A stretch of DNA of 39,878 bases from Nitrospiraceae bacterium UBA2166 (GCA_002328825.1 DCWI01000069.1:1-39878), one strand, 5' to 3'. Shown: positions 1-8,194, counted from the stretch's first letter. Numbers and translations: made by a program. Notes: generated by a model from the sequence alone, not told the origin.

Positions 1-252
1 GTTGCTCCATTGCATTACACGCTCCTTCACGCAAACCCCAAACACATGTATCGCACACTCCCAGCATTGCTACGCGGACACGAACACCCATACGGAACGC
101 CTGAACACGGCTATACAAGCCATAATGTGAAACGAGTTTGCCTTCAGTTAGAGTGTCCATTCACACTTGATGGCGAACTTTTCGGTATGAAAGGGACCTC
201 CTATCAAGTCATTGTTGAGAGCGGAGGACTCGCATCTTTCATCCGCATATAA
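1..252 (+). CDS. Lipid kinase (diacylglycerol kinase-like), C-terminal fragment
   Basis: The frame is open from the first base (GTT GCT CCA ...), so the gene starts outside the window. Only the last 83 residues are visible. They look like the C-terminal beta-rich lobe of the DAGK/YegS/LCB5 lipid-kinase family. The key segment is a Leu-Glu-rich strand followed by TLDGELFG, where the family has a conserved DGE that contributes to metal and fold integrity, and the protein then ends in a short hydrophobic strand (SGGLASFIRI). The ATP-binding GGDGT motif would be upstream and cannot be checked. The next gene starts 11 bases after the stop and looks like a CDP-diacylglycerol-type nucleotidyltransferase. 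Phosphatidate formation is therefore a sensible role, but this is inferred from context. A sphingosine-type or other lipid kinase is possible. Confidence 0.6.
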   Translation, partial: VAPLHYTLLHANPKHMYRTLPALLRGHEHPYGTPEHGYTSHNVKRVCLQLECPFTLDGELFGMKGTSYQVIVESGGLASFIRI

Positions 253-262
253 GAAGTCATTT

Positions 263-1213
263 ATGACCATTCCACACACTCTCACTTCAATCATCAGTGA
301 ACGGCAGACACATGCCAGTTTGCCAGCAACTCAATGCGCTATTGATCAACTCCTCACACATTATGACCACGCGATTCAAGCAATCCTCTTTTACGGATCA
401 TGTTTTCGAGAATCAACCGATAACGGCCTTATTGACCTCTATGTCATTGTCGATCAATATACATCCGTACATGACAGGAAAATCAAGGCTATACTTAATA
501 GGATTCTTCCACCTAATGTCTATTACCTAGAATTCCCATTGGATGACAAAACGATTCGTACAAAATACTCCATAGTGTCTTTGTCAGACTTTCAGCAGGG
601 CACAACCATGCAATGGTTTCATTCGTATTTCTGGGGGCGCTTTGCCCAGCCAACAGAACTTGTATTTTTTCGCAATCATCAGGTGAAAAAAATCGTCCAA
701 GCGGCAATGGCACAAGCGATCATGACACTGATGGCCAGAACATTGCCATACATGACACAAGATTTTAGAGCACGAGACATTTGGGAAAAAGGACTCTCCC
801 TTAGCTACCAAGCAGAACTACGTTCAGAACGACCAGAGACTGCTTCACGTCTTTTTGACGCAGCCTCCGCGTACTATGAACGCGTAACACACGCCTGCCT
901 CATGGCAATGCCACATCACGTTACACAGCATACAACTGATTCTCACATCCAGTACCATACTACAATTCCACAGAACGTTCGCTCTCAAAATAAAATGGCA
1001 TGGAAAATAAGAAAATTTCAAGGAAAAATCCTCTCCGTTCTTAGACTGATTAAAGGGCTCTTTACCTTCCATGGCGGAGTTGACTATATCCTTTGGAAAG
1101 TAGAACGGCACTCCGGAATTACTGTGGAAGTCACACCTCGACTACGCAAACATCCTCTTCTCGTCGGCTGGGTCGTATTCTGGAGACTCTACCGCCGTGG
1201 CGCATTCCATTAA
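263..1213 (+). CDS. Tam41-like nucleotidyltransferase (putative CDP-diacylglycerol synthase)
   Basis: The product is 316 residues. I start at ATG 263, which does not overlap the upstream lipid kinase; a longer frame from 212 would overlap it by 41 bases. The N-terminal third carries a polymerase-beta-type nucleotidyltransferase signature: FYGSCF at about 43-48 (Gly-Ser motif), then GLIDLYVIVD at about 55-64 with two acidic residues. Further on, GRFAQPTELV and GLSLSYQAELRSE resemble the conserved blocks of mitochondrial Tam41, a CTP:phosphatidate cytidylyltransferase that is soluble or peripheral, unlike multi-pass CdsA. No convincing membrane span is seen apart from a hydrophobic patch near the C-terminus (LLVGWVVFW). 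Pairing with a lipid kinase gives a possible kinase-to-CDP-DAG route. The family call comes from motif memory only. The bioD start follows by 6 bases. Confidence 0.55.
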   Translation: MTIPHTLTSIISERQTHASLPATQCAIDQLLTHYDHAIQAILFYGSCFRESTDNGLIDLYVIVDQYTSVHDRKIKAILNRILPPNVYYLEFPLDDKTIRTKYSIVSLSDFQQGTTMQWFHSYFWGRFAQPTELVFFRNHQVKKIVQAAMAQAIMTLMARTLPYMTQDFRARDIWEKGLSLSYQAELRSERPETASRLFDAASAYYERVTHACLMAMPHHVTQHTTDSHIQYHTTIPQNVRSQNKMAWKIRKFQGKILSVLRLIKGLFTFHGGVDYILWKVERHSGITVEVTPRLRKHPLLVGWVVFWRLYRRGAFH

Positions 1214-1219
1214 ACTGCA

Positions 1220-1927
1220 TTGAACCGTGGACTGTTCATAACTGGCACAGATACAGGTGTCGGAAAAACTGCAGTGACTTGCGCACTTGCGGTAAGACTG
1301 CGCAACCAAGGCTACAATGTAGGTGTCATGAAACCTATTCTTACTGGCGCAAACATACATCCAAATGATACTGACCGCTTGATGCTCGCTGCAGATGTTT
1401 CTGATCCACTCCACCTTGTAAGTCCATATCAACTCACCCATACCCTCGCTCCTCACATTGCGGCTGCGCATAGCAATGTGACCATCAACATACAAAAAAT
1501 TAAAACAGCTTTTGATACGCTACATGCACAACATGACATCCTCCTGGTAGAAGGCATTGGAGGAATCATGGTTCCCATCACTATGAAATTCTATGTCATC
1601 GACCTAATAACCCTGCTCGGCCTCAGTACCCTCGTTGTCGCTCGAGGCGCCCTTGGCACAATCAATCATAGCGTTATGACAACCAAGTTGTTGCAAATAA
1701 AAAATACTCCCGTAGCAGGCCTTGTGCTAAATTATCCAACCCCAACACCAGTCCAGTCCCCTGAAAGCTTAGGATGGGCTACAATCCTGAAATCCACGGG
1801 AATACACTCCAGAGGTGTCCTAGAGCATATCCCTTCTCTTGAAAAATCATGGAATAAAGGAATCTTGCATTTAAGCCAACAACTTTTAACTGATGACTTA
1901 TTCCCTTCTCGTATACAATCAGAATGA
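1220..1927 (+). CDS. bioD: Dethiobiotin synthetase BioD
   Basis: ATP-dependent dethiobiotin synthetase (235 aa) carries out the penultimate step of biotin synthesis: it carboxylates 7,8-diaminopelargonate and closes the ureido ring in the cytoplasm. The N-terminus is the family hallmark, GLFITGTDTGVGKT, a modified Walker A P-loop at about residues 4-17. It is followed by VGVMKPI with the catalytic Lys, and by LLVEGIGGIMVPI with the acidic metal-binding residue. The start is TTG 1220; it gives the normal BioD N-terminus and no in-frame ATG lies nearby. There is no clear Shine-Dalgarno, so translation may be coupled to the upstream gene, whose stop is 6 bases away. No other bio gene is in view. 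The C-terminus is slightly degenerate but of normal length. Confidence 0.93.
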   Translation: MNRGLFITGTDTGVGKTAVTCALAVRLRNQGYNVGVMKPILTGANIHPNDTDRLMLAADVSDPLHLVSPYQLTHTLAPHIAAAHSNVTINIQKIKTAFDTLHAQHDILLVEGIGGIMVPITMKFYVIDLITLLGLSTLVVARGALGTINHSVMTTKLLQIKNTPVAGLVLNYPTPTPVQSPESLGWATILKSTGIHSRGVLEHIPSLEKSWNKGILHLSQQLLTDDLFPSRIQSE

Positions 1928-2236
1928 TCTTGTATGAAATCAGACAACGAAATCCAAAAAACCTTTTCTTACAATCAAACGAACACTTTACAAAAAACAG
2001 AATAATTGCGAGTGACCTAGGTGTGGTGCAAAGAATTTCAAGCACAACGGTTCACTAAACTTTAGGTCTAAAGGAAACCACTCATCACGGCAATAACAAC
2101 AAACATTTCTCCTATTTCATGTGAGATCGAAGCAATGCACAGAGATAACAGAAATGTAAATGTATCGTGAAAGAAGTGATGGCCCTGACGCCACAGCTTA
2201 ACTGTCAGGAGAGAAGACGGGTAACTTAAGTAGAGA
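1928..2236. other. Intergenic gap between convergent bioD and ilvD
   Basis: This is about 310 bases between two convergent genes. I see no credible gene. An imperfect inverted repeat (CCTGAC ... GTCAGG, about 2184-2209) lies just past the ilvD stop on the minus strand, but no T-tract follows it, so it is at best a weak terminator. Confidence 0.5.
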
Positions 2237-3904
2237 CTAAATTGTCACGGCACCGTGAGAAGCCGATAGGACATCCCGTGCATACTTTGCCATGACACCT
2301 CGAAGATATTTGGGAGGTGGAGAACTCCAGTCCTCCAATCGAGATAAGATCTCGTCGTCTGCAAGCTCAACATCAAGACGGCGCGTAGATACGTCAAATA
2401 CAATTACATCGCCATCACGCAGCGCAGCAATCGGCCCTCCTTTAGACGCCTCAGGTGACACATGCCCCGCCATAAGACCGTGCGTAGCGCCGGAGAACCT
2501 TCCATCCGTCAAGAGTGCCACAGAATCACCAAGCCCAGCCCCCACAATTGCTCCGGTTACACTAAGCATCTCACGCATTCCCGGTCCACCCTGCGGACCT
2601 TCATATCGAATTACCACAACATCACCGGACTTAATCTCTCCACTCTGTACGGATTGAAACGCATCTTCTTCGCAATCAAACACCTTTGCCACACCTCGAT
2701 GCTGCATACGCTCATGTCCTGCTACTTTCAGTACGCACCCCTCGGGAGCGATATTACCTCTGAGAATAACAAGCCCTCCCGTTACCTTCAAAGGATTTTC
2801 AACTGTACGTAATACCTCCTGCCCCACGGTTTCTCGAGCTCTACCAGCCTCGGCCCCAATTGTCTGTCCAGTAACCGTCGGTTGATCCCTGTGAAGATGA
2901 CCAGCATCAGCCAGCCTCTTTGCGACAAGCCGCGTTCCCCCAGCGTTAAAGAGGTCTGCAGCAACAAAACGACCACCAGGTTTGAGATCCGCAAGAAGCG
3001 GAACCTTCTGATTAATCACATCAAAATCTTCGAGCTCAAGGGGAATTCCAGCCTCTCGCGCTACCGCAAGAATATGTAGAACAGCATTGGTTGATCCGCC
3101 GGTCGTCGCAACCACAGCAATAGCATTCTCAATTGACTGCCGCGTAATAATCTCCGAAGGAAGGGTCCCCTTGCGAAGCAAGGCCATGACCATTTCACCA
3201 GTCTGAAACGCAACGTCATCTTTTTTCAAATCCATTGCGGGCACTCCATTAAAACCCATAGGTGAGATCCCCAGAAACTCAAAGGCAATCGACATCGTGT
3301 TTGCTGTAAACTGGCCACCACACGCTCCTGGACCTGGACAGGCATGATCCTCAATATCACGCAACATTTCATCAGTCATACGTCCAGCTACGTTTGCACC
3401 AACAGCCTCAAACACATCCTGAATGGTAATGGCTTTCTCTCCAACCTTACCAGGCATGATCGATCCCCCATACAACATCAACGACGGAAGATTCAGTCGA
3501 GTCAGAGCCATAACCGTGCCTGGAATTGTCTTGTCACAACCCGACAAAGCAACTACCGCATCAAACAAGTATCCTCGAGCAGTCAACTCAATTGAATCGG
3601 CAATAATTTCTCGGCTTATTAACGACGCTTTCATCCCTTCTGTGCCCATCACAATACCATCTGAAATGGCAATAGTATTAAATTCAATGGGTGTGCCTCC
3701 CGCTGCTCGCACGCCTGCCTTTACACGCTCAGAAAGTCTCCGGAGATGAGAATTGCATGGCATAATTTCAATCCAAGTGTTGGCAATGCCAACCAAAGGC
3801 TTCGCGATATCGTCGTCGGTAAAGCCAACGGCCTTGAGCATCGCACGCGCCGGTGCGCGATTCGGCCCTTCCGTTATTGTTCTACTCTTATGCCTAGTGT
3901 CCAT
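2237..3904 (-). CDS. ilvD: Dihydroxy-acid dehydratase IlvD
   Basis: This 555-residue Fe-S dehydratase converts 2,3-dihydroxy-3-methylbutanoate (and the isoleucine analogue) to the 2-keto acid, the third common step of branched-chain amino-acid synthesis. All three cluster-binding cysteines are visible: PCN at about residue 50, SGCDKT at about 123 (with the Lys of the active-site Mg2+ region) and GPGACGGQFTANTM at about 195. The N-terminus (SRTITEGPNRAPARAML) and C-terminus (MAKYARDVLSASHGAV) are typical, so the protein is full length. It lies 45 bases downstream of tRNA-Leu(CAA) on the same strand and may be read from the tRNA transcript. Placing a branched-chain synthesis gene behind a leucine tRNA is suggestive, but I see no attenuator or T-box. 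No strong Shine-Dalgarno precedes the ATG. Confidence 0.97.
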   Translation of the reverse strand: MDTRHKSRTITEGPNRAPARAMLKAVGFTDDDIAKPLVGIANTWIEIMPCNSHLRRLSERVKAGVRAAGGTPIEFNTIAISDGIVMGTEGMKASLISREIIADSIELTARGYLFDAVVALSGCDKTIPGTVMALTRLNLPSLMLYGGSIMPGKVGEKAITIQDVFEAVGANVAGRMTDEMLRDIEDHACPGPGACGGQFTANTMSIAFEFLGISPMGFNGVPAMDLKKDDVAFQTGEMVMALLRKGTLPSEIITRQSIENAIAVVATTGGSTNAVLHILAVAREAGIPLELEDFDVINQKVPLLADLKPGGRFVAADLFNAGGTRLVAKRLADAGHLHRDQPTVTGQTIGAEAGRARETVGQEVLRTVENPLKVTGGLVILRGNIAPEGCVLKVAGHERMQHRGVAKVFDCEEDAFQSVQSGEIKSGDVVVIRYEGPQGGPGMREMLSVTGAIVGAGLGDSVALLTDGRFSGATHGLMAGHVSPEASKGGPIAALRDGDVIVFDVSTRRLDVELADDEILSRLEDWSSPPPKYLRGVMAKYARDVLSASHGAVTI

Positions 3905-3949
3905 AATTCATGAAGTTGGAATAAAAACTACTCGAAAGATTGCAACATG

Positions 3950-4036
3950 TGGTGCCCGGAGGGAGGGTCGAACTCCCACTCCCGCAAGGGAACCAGATTT
4001 TGAGTCTGGCGCGTCTGCCAGTTCCGCCATCCGGGC
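3950..4036 (-). tRNA. tRNA-Leu (anticodon CAA)
   Basis: On the minus strand the acceptor stem GCCCGGA (4036-4030) pairs with TCCGGGC (3960-3954). It is followed by discriminator A and an encoded CCA (3952-3950). The anticodon stem-loop is CCAGA-CTCAAAA-TCTGG, giving anticodon CAA, which reads UUG. A long type II variable arm (TTCCCTTGCGGGAG) is present, as expected for leucine tRNA. The T-arm GGGAGTTCGACCCTCC is intact. Length is 87 nt including CCA. It sits upstream of ilvD on the same strand. Confidence 0.97.
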
Positions 4037-4248
4037 AATTCTGTTAAGTCATACGGTTACGTTCTGTGACCTCCAGAGTGTAATTCAAACAATCTTGAAT
4101 ACGTAATACCTTGAAAAGGCTTCTTTCCGCAACTTTCCCTCATCAATGATGCTATATTGACTGTACCGCTTCTCCTACCCTGCCATCATTATTATTGCAC
4201 CGACCCCCTTTAGCAAAGTTTTCGTCGACACAATGACAACTAACCATG

Positions 4249-4273
4249 AAAACAAAAACCAGAGGCTCCCTCT
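4249..4273 (-). terminator. Intrinsic terminator of the candidate small RNA
   Basis: On the minus strand the stem AGAGG / CCTCT with loop GAG (4273-4261) is followed by GGTTTTTGTTTTC. The stem is short but GC-supported and the tail is U-rich. Confidence 0.45.
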
Positions 4274-4356
4274 CACTTTTTAGGCTTCTCGAACTCAGGC
4301 CTCTCACTCTATGTTGATTCCCAATTTCGCGGGAAAACTTTGTTTTTCCGAAAGCA
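4249..4356 (-). ncRNA. Candidate small RNA, about 107 nt, family unknown
   Basis: The 623-base gap upstream of tRNA-Leu holds a complete small transcription unit on the minus strand. It has a near-consensus sigma70 promoter (4392-4363), a predicted start near 4356, and a hairpin plus U-rich tract ending near 4249. The predicted RNA contains an A/U hairpin (GGAAAA ... TTTTCC) near its 5' end, a central AGGC...GCCT element and the terminator stem AGAGG-GAG-CCTCT. It does not contain the signal recognition particle core, the 6S bubble or the RNase P motifs that I would recognise. It lies entirely inside a spurious 68-codon frame. The call rests on signals only; an alternative is that the promoter belongs to a read-through transcript for tRNA-Leu/ilvD. 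Confidence 0.35.
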
Positions 4357-4362
4357 ACGAAC

Positions 4363-4392
4363 CTTATACAAGCCTCTAAATGCCTCTGTCAA
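4363..4392 (-). promoter_or_regulatory. Sigma70-like promoter of the candidate small RNA
   Basis: On the minus strand the -35 box is TTGACA (4392-4387, consensus). The spacer is 18 bases and the -10 box is TATAAG (4368-4363, five of six). The predicted transcription start is about 4356. Confidence 0.5.
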
Positions 4393-4659
4393 ATCAGGCT
4401 CAATAAGAATACGTTTTTTCTTTCGTGCCTCCACCTCAGCACAAACCCACCCACATATCAGGCTGCATAATCTCCTGATGCCGTGGCATAAAATGGTGCG
4501 AGAGTAAGACGACACACTCTAAATACAATACCCCAACTAAGAAAACATTTAGCCACGCTACTAGTGCTAAAACCTGATCCCACGATTACCAAGAACACTT
4601 CCAAGCAATGAATTCTTTCACGAAAGAATGATCTAACACATCAACAACATATCTTTCTC
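4393..4659. other. AT-rich intergenic stretch upstream of the small RNA
   Basis: This lies between the small-RNA promoter and the 3' end of the ankyrin gene. I see no credible coding frame or RNA. A short inverted repeat (TTCTTTCACGAAAGAA, around 4613) sits about 30-45 bases beyond the ankyrin stop and could act as a weak terminator hairpin. Confidence 0.4.
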
Positions 4660-5535
4660 TCACGTTTGTCGTTTTTTATCGTTCATGTAAGGCAGGAGAA
4701 TTTCGAGAACAGCAAGATAGCCATTGTCTGCAGCCATGTTAATGGGTTGTAGTCCGAGGTGAGAACGCGCCAAAATATTTGCTCCTGAAGCAAGCAAGCT
4801 TTTCACGATAGCAATATAACCCTTACCTGCAGCATGATGTAATGGAGTAAAGCCCTCTTTATCAGGCGTATCCACATAGACACCTTCATGAAGTAAAAAC
4901 CTTACCATGTCCGTATGTCCAACCATACACGCCAGTGCCAAAGAAGTCTGTCCCCCAACGGTTATAGCATTCAGATCAGCAGCCGTTGCACTAAGTAATC
5001 GTGCCACGGAAACATGCCCACCCAACGCCGCCGAATGGAGCGGGGTAAAACCATCATCATTGCTGCTATGGACAATAGCACCATGTTTGATCATTAAATC
5101 TACAATCTTTACACCACCCTGCACCGCCGCCATATGCAACAACGATAATCCAGTACCAGTGGTGAGATGAATATCCGCTCCCTTTTCAACAAGTACCTCA
5201 GCGACCTCGTAATATCGCCCATGTGCAGTCAAGTGCAAAGGGGTAAATCCAAACTGATCCTTAACATTAATACGAGCACCCTCCTCGATAAGAAGACTCA
5301 CAACTTCCTTATGCCCATATTCCGCCGCAAGATGAAGTGGCGACATGCGTCCTTGGATTTTAAAATCGTTGACCTCTGCGCCTTGAGAAATTAGCTCCTT
5401 CACCAATGGAACCTCCCCACGACGAGCAGCATCATGCAATGGACCGGCAAAGACAAACTCCGGTAAGATGGCCACAAAGAACACAATAAAAATCAACCTC
5501 ACTGTTCTGCTTTCCCAAATGGGTTCGCAACTCAT
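4660..5535 (-). CDS. Secreted ankyrin-repeat protein
   Basis: The product is 291 residues. The first ~30 form a signal peptide (basic patch, then LIFIVFFVAILPEFVFA with cleavage likely before GPLHDA), so it should be exported. The rest is eight consecutive ankyrin repeats of about 33 residues. Recurrent TPLHxAA cores are visible at SPLHLAAEYGH, TPLHLTAHGRY, SLLHMAAVQGG, TPLHSAALGGH, TSLALACMVGH, TPLHHAAGKGY and QPINMAADNGY, with GAxV/GAxI loop residues. Such solenoids bind protein partners; there is no enzymatic domain. Its ATG overlaps the stop of the upstream secreted-protein gene by 4 bases (ATGA), so the two are translationally coupled and probably work together in the periplasm or outside the cell. 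No specific target can be deduced. Confidence 0.88.
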   Translation of the reverse strand: MSCEPIWESRTVRLIFIVFFVAILPEFVFAGPLHDAARRGEVPLVKELISQGAEVNDFKIQGRMSPLHLAAEYGHKEVVSLLIEEGARINVKDQFGFTPLHLTAHGRYYEVAEVLVEKGADIHLTTGTGLSLLHMAAVQGGVKIVDLMIKHGAIVHSSNDDGFTPLHSAALGGHVSVARLLSATAADLNAITVGGQTSLALACMVGHTDMVRFLLHEGVYVDTPDKEGFTPLHHAAGKGYIAIVKSLLASGANILARSHLGLQPINMAADNGYLAVLEILLPYMNDKKRQT

Positions 5536-6020
5536 TCAAGCCGTTTGACAGAACGAAATTTCATGCGCAACAAACATTTGTTTCCCGGATTCTGGTTTCC
5601 TTCGGAAGATATGTAGCTGGCATGAACGTCTCCTTTCAGCGAAATTGGTTGAAGGTCTTCATCAAGCGTAATCCGGCCATAAATTGAATAGAACCACACT
5701 TCAAAGGGAGAAGGTTGAACCGCGGGATGAATAGATTCAGATGCTACGATAGCAACAAACTCTGCTCGAGATGATGATTTTATATATCGAACCATTTCCA
5801 TCACAATAGAATTTTCAAAATCAGCATTGAACGCAATAGTCAATTGGTTTGAACTATCAAAACTAACCCACATCGCACTGGTTGGAGTCGTTTCAAAATC
5901 CCCATTATCACAGGCTTCAACAATCTTGGTGATATCAAGCTTGAAAGCTTCAGCTGCGTGAGCCGTTGTAAATGAAAAAAATATCGCACTAAAAAAAACG
6001 CAAATGATCCCGCGACTCAT
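5532..6020 (-). CDS. Secreted protein of unknown function
   Basis: This 162-residue protein has a clear signal peptide (IICVFFSAIFFSFTTAHAA, cleavage likely after AHA). The mature part is mixed alpha/beta and carries two cysteines, in VEACDNG near the N-terminus and NKCLLRMKF near the C-terminus, which could form a disulfide. It contains an MWVSFDSS/LTIAFNADFEN segment and a later WFYSIYGRITLD strand. I do not recognise a family. A strong Shine-Dalgarno (AGGAGG, 6 bases before ATG) supports the start. It is the first gene of a two-gene unit with the ankyrin protein and diverges from amgK across a 245-base AT-rich spacer. An ankyrin-binding substrate or partner is the simplest contextual guess. 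Confidence 0.75.
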   Translation of the reverse strand: MSRGIICVFFSAIFFSFTTAHAAEAFKLDITKIVEACDNGDFETTPTSAMWVSFDSSNQLTIAFNADFENSIVMEMVRYIKSSSRAEFVAIVASESIHPAVQPSPFEVWFYSIYGRITLDEDLQPISLKGDVHASYISSEGNQNPGNKCLLRMKFRSVKRLE

Positions 6021-6265
6021 AAAAACCTCCTACTCTCAGATGATTCGCACTGTCAATTTTGAAAGTTTGGCCAATTGTAACACCACATTAGCACACAGAA
6101 AATAGCTGAGAGTAACGCAATCATGGTATAAGGCTATGAACTCAACTTACGTTTCGCCACACTACATACGGACAAGAAACATATTTACAAAATATCACAT
6201 TTTCATTATTACGTTCGTACAGATGAGGCCTACACAATCATACGTTATATAACAACATAGTACCC

Positions 6266-7342
6266 ATGAGCCGCCTAGAAAAAGATCGAGTCATAAAAAC
6301 GATCCGCACACAACTTCAGATCCCAACAACATCAGTTGATCTCACCCCATTACCGGGCGATGCCTCCAATCGTAGGTATTTCCGTGTTTCTCTGAAATCC
6401 CTGTCCCAGCATCGCACACAATCTCTCATCCTAATGCAGATGTACGGCCCAGAAGAGTTCAAGCAATCCGAAGAAGCGATCAGCACAAGCCGTATATTGA
6501 ATTCTGAACTTCCTTTTGTGAATATTTATACTCATCTACGTGCATCAAATCTTCCTGTACCTCGGCTCTATTACTACGATCACGCCGCCAAACTTCTTTA
6601 CCTGGAAGATCTCGGCAACATAACACTTGAACATGCCACACATAACGCTAGCCAACAAGCCACCCGTACGCTGTATACCAAAGCAATTGACCTCCTAATT
6701 GCAACACATACGAGTGCATCGCGCCAAACCAAAACAGTACAACAGTGCATCGCGTTTGAACGGATGTTTGACGTCCCACTTCTCATGTGGGAATTCAAAC
6801 ACTTTCTTGAATATGGGATCGTCTCAAGAAATGGGTGCGTAATGTGCTCCAATGATTTTCTCCCATTGCAAGAAGAGTTCCAGAAAATTGCTGAACTCAT
6901 CGCATCTCAACAGCATATATTTACACATCGTGACTACCATTCGAGAAACCTTATGTTGCACAAGAATAAAATCTGGCTGCTGGACTTTCAGGACGCCCTT
7001 ATGGGGCCAGCAACATATGACTTGGCATCACTTCTTCGAGACGCATATATCCAACTTAACGAAGACCTCGTTGATGAATGCATCATGCGCTACATCAAAG
7101 GCATGCCAAAAGATTTAATCGGCAATGTAGATGATTTTCGCCGAATCTTTGATTTCACTAGCATCCACCGTAACCTCAAGGCTGCTGGACGGTTTGTCTA
7201 TATCAACAGTGTCAAAAAAAACTCAAACTTTCTTTCTAAAATTCCTCTAACTCTCGGATATGTGAAAAAAAATCTTCAAAAGTATCCCGAGCTCAAAACA
7301 CTACACACCCACCTTGCTCCATATGTACCAGAACTCAGTTAA
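6266..7342 (+). CDS. amgK: Aminoglycoside-phosphotransferase-fold sugar kinase, AmgK-like
   Basis: This 358-residue protein has an APH kinase fold. The nucleotide-binding lobe shows GDASNRRYFRV at 31-41, and LYLEDLGN at 111-118 is the hinge. The catalytic loop is HRDYHSRNLML (221-231, catalytic Asp223) and the metal-binding motif is LLDFQDA (238-244, Asp240). Together with the next gene (7 bases downstream) it matches the AmgK/MurU pair, in which AmgK phosphorylates N-acetylmuramic acid (and GlcNAc) at C1. This recycles peptidoglycan sugars without going through GlcN-6-P. The third pathway enzyme, MupP phosphatase, is not in the window. The family also contains other anomeric sugar kinases, so the precise substrate is inferred from the neighbour. 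It starts at ATG 6266 without an obvious Shine-Dalgarno. Confidence 0.85.
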   Translation: MSRLEKDRVIKTIRTQLQIPTTSVDLTPLPGDASNRRYFRVSLKSLSQHRTQSLILMQMYGPEEFKQSEEAISTSRILNSELPFVNIYTHLRASNLPVPRLYYYDHAAKLLYLEDLGNITLEHATHNASQQATRTLYTKAIDLLIATHTSASRQTKTVQQCIAFERMFDVPLLMWEFKHFLEYGIVSRNGCVMCSNDFLPLQEEFQKIAELIASQQHIFTHRDYHSRNLMLHKNKIWLLDFQDALMGPATYDLASLLRDAYIQLNEDLVDECIMRYIKGMPKDLIGNVDDFRRIFDFTSIHRNLKAAGRFVYINSVKKNSNFLSKIPLTLGYVKKNLQKYPELKTLHTHLAPYVPELS

Positions 7343-7349
7343 TCCACAC

Positions 7350-8096
7350 ATGCGGGCTATCATTCTCGCCGCTGGATTCGGCACTCGCCTACGACCTCTC
7401 ACCAACACTATTCCAAAAGCACTTCTTCCGGTCGCAGAGCGCCCTTTGATCCTCTGGAACCTTCGTCTTCTTCGAGACCACGGAATTACTGAAGTCATCA
7501 TAAATCTTCATCACCTCGGCGACCAAATCGAACGTTACCTTGGTAATGGTTCACAACTGGATATGCACATTACTTATTCTAGAGAAGAGATCATTCTCGG
7601 AACGGGAGGAGGGATCAAACAAGCCGAACACTTTTTACAAGAATCGTCTAACGATGCATTTTTTGTGCTCAATGGGGATACATTAATCGATGTCGATCTG
7701 AGTCATATGATCGACAGGCACACCGCACACAACGGCCTTGCTACCATGGCGGTTCGAAATGACCCAAATGTCGCTCAATGGGGAGCGATTGAATTGGCCG
7801 ATACAGATCAGATACTCACTATCCTCGGACAAGGAAAACCCATTGCACACAAAACTCAGTCTATAACATGCAAAATGTTTGCAGGGGTGCATATTATGAA
7901 TCCGATCCTACTTCGAGACATCCCTATTGGGAAAGAATCATCCATTATCACTCCGTATATACATTGGTTAGAAGATGGTGCAAAAATTTATGGATACCTG
8001 ACAACAGGATATTGGTCAGATGTAGGAACGCCCGAACGATATAATCAGGCGAAACGAGATGCTGAAAATGGCGTTCTAGATTGGATCTCGTGGTGA
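7350..8096 (+). CDS. murU: N-acetylmuramate-1-phosphate uridylyltransferase-like MurU
   Basis: This 248-residue sugar-1-phosphate nucleotidyltransferase has the signature AAGFGTRLRPLT at 7-18 and the Lys of PKALLPV at 22-28. GTGGGIKQA and FVLNGDTLIDVDL supply the metal-binding Asp, and GYWSDVGTPERY lies near the C-terminus. The start ATG 7350 places the Rossmann motif directly at the N-terminus (MRAIILAAGFG) and follows the amgK stop by 7 bases; a longer TTG start at 7314 would overlap amgK and add unrelated residues. With AmgK it would produce UDP-MurNAc from MurNAc-1-P and UTP in the cytoplasm. Other hexose-1-P nucleotidyltransferases look similar, but the gene pairing favours MurU. Confidence 0.87.
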   Translation: MRAIILAAGFGTRLRPLTNTIPKALLPVAERPLILWNLRLLRDHGITEVIINLHHLGDQIERYLGNGSQLDMHITYSREEIILGTGGGIKQAEHFLQESSNDAFFVLNGDTLIDVDLSHMIDRHTAHNGLATMAVRNDPNVAQWGAIELADTDQILTILGQGKPIAHKTQSITCKMFAGVHIMNPILLRDIPIGKESSIITPYIHWLEDGAKIYGYLTTGYWSDVGTPERYNQAKRDAENGVLDWISW

Positions 8097-8119
8097 GATA
8101 ACATTACAAAAATCACGAG

Positions 8120-8134
8120 GAGCACTTTGTGCTC
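8120..8134. terminator. Small perfect hairpin after murU
   Basis: GAGCAC-TTT-GTGCTC is a perfect 6-bp stem 24 bases after the murU stop. No T-tract follows, so terminator function is weakly supported. Confidence 0.3.
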
Positions 8135-8194
8135 TAAACACGGCACTGTGAACTTCGTATAGCAAGACTATGGAATCAATAGACAACAACGATC

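Noticed and set aside
4309..4515. 68-codon minus-strand frame upstream of tRNA-Leu
   Set aside because: It contains the -35/-10 promoter of the candidate small RNA, has no ribosome-binding site and no family likeness.
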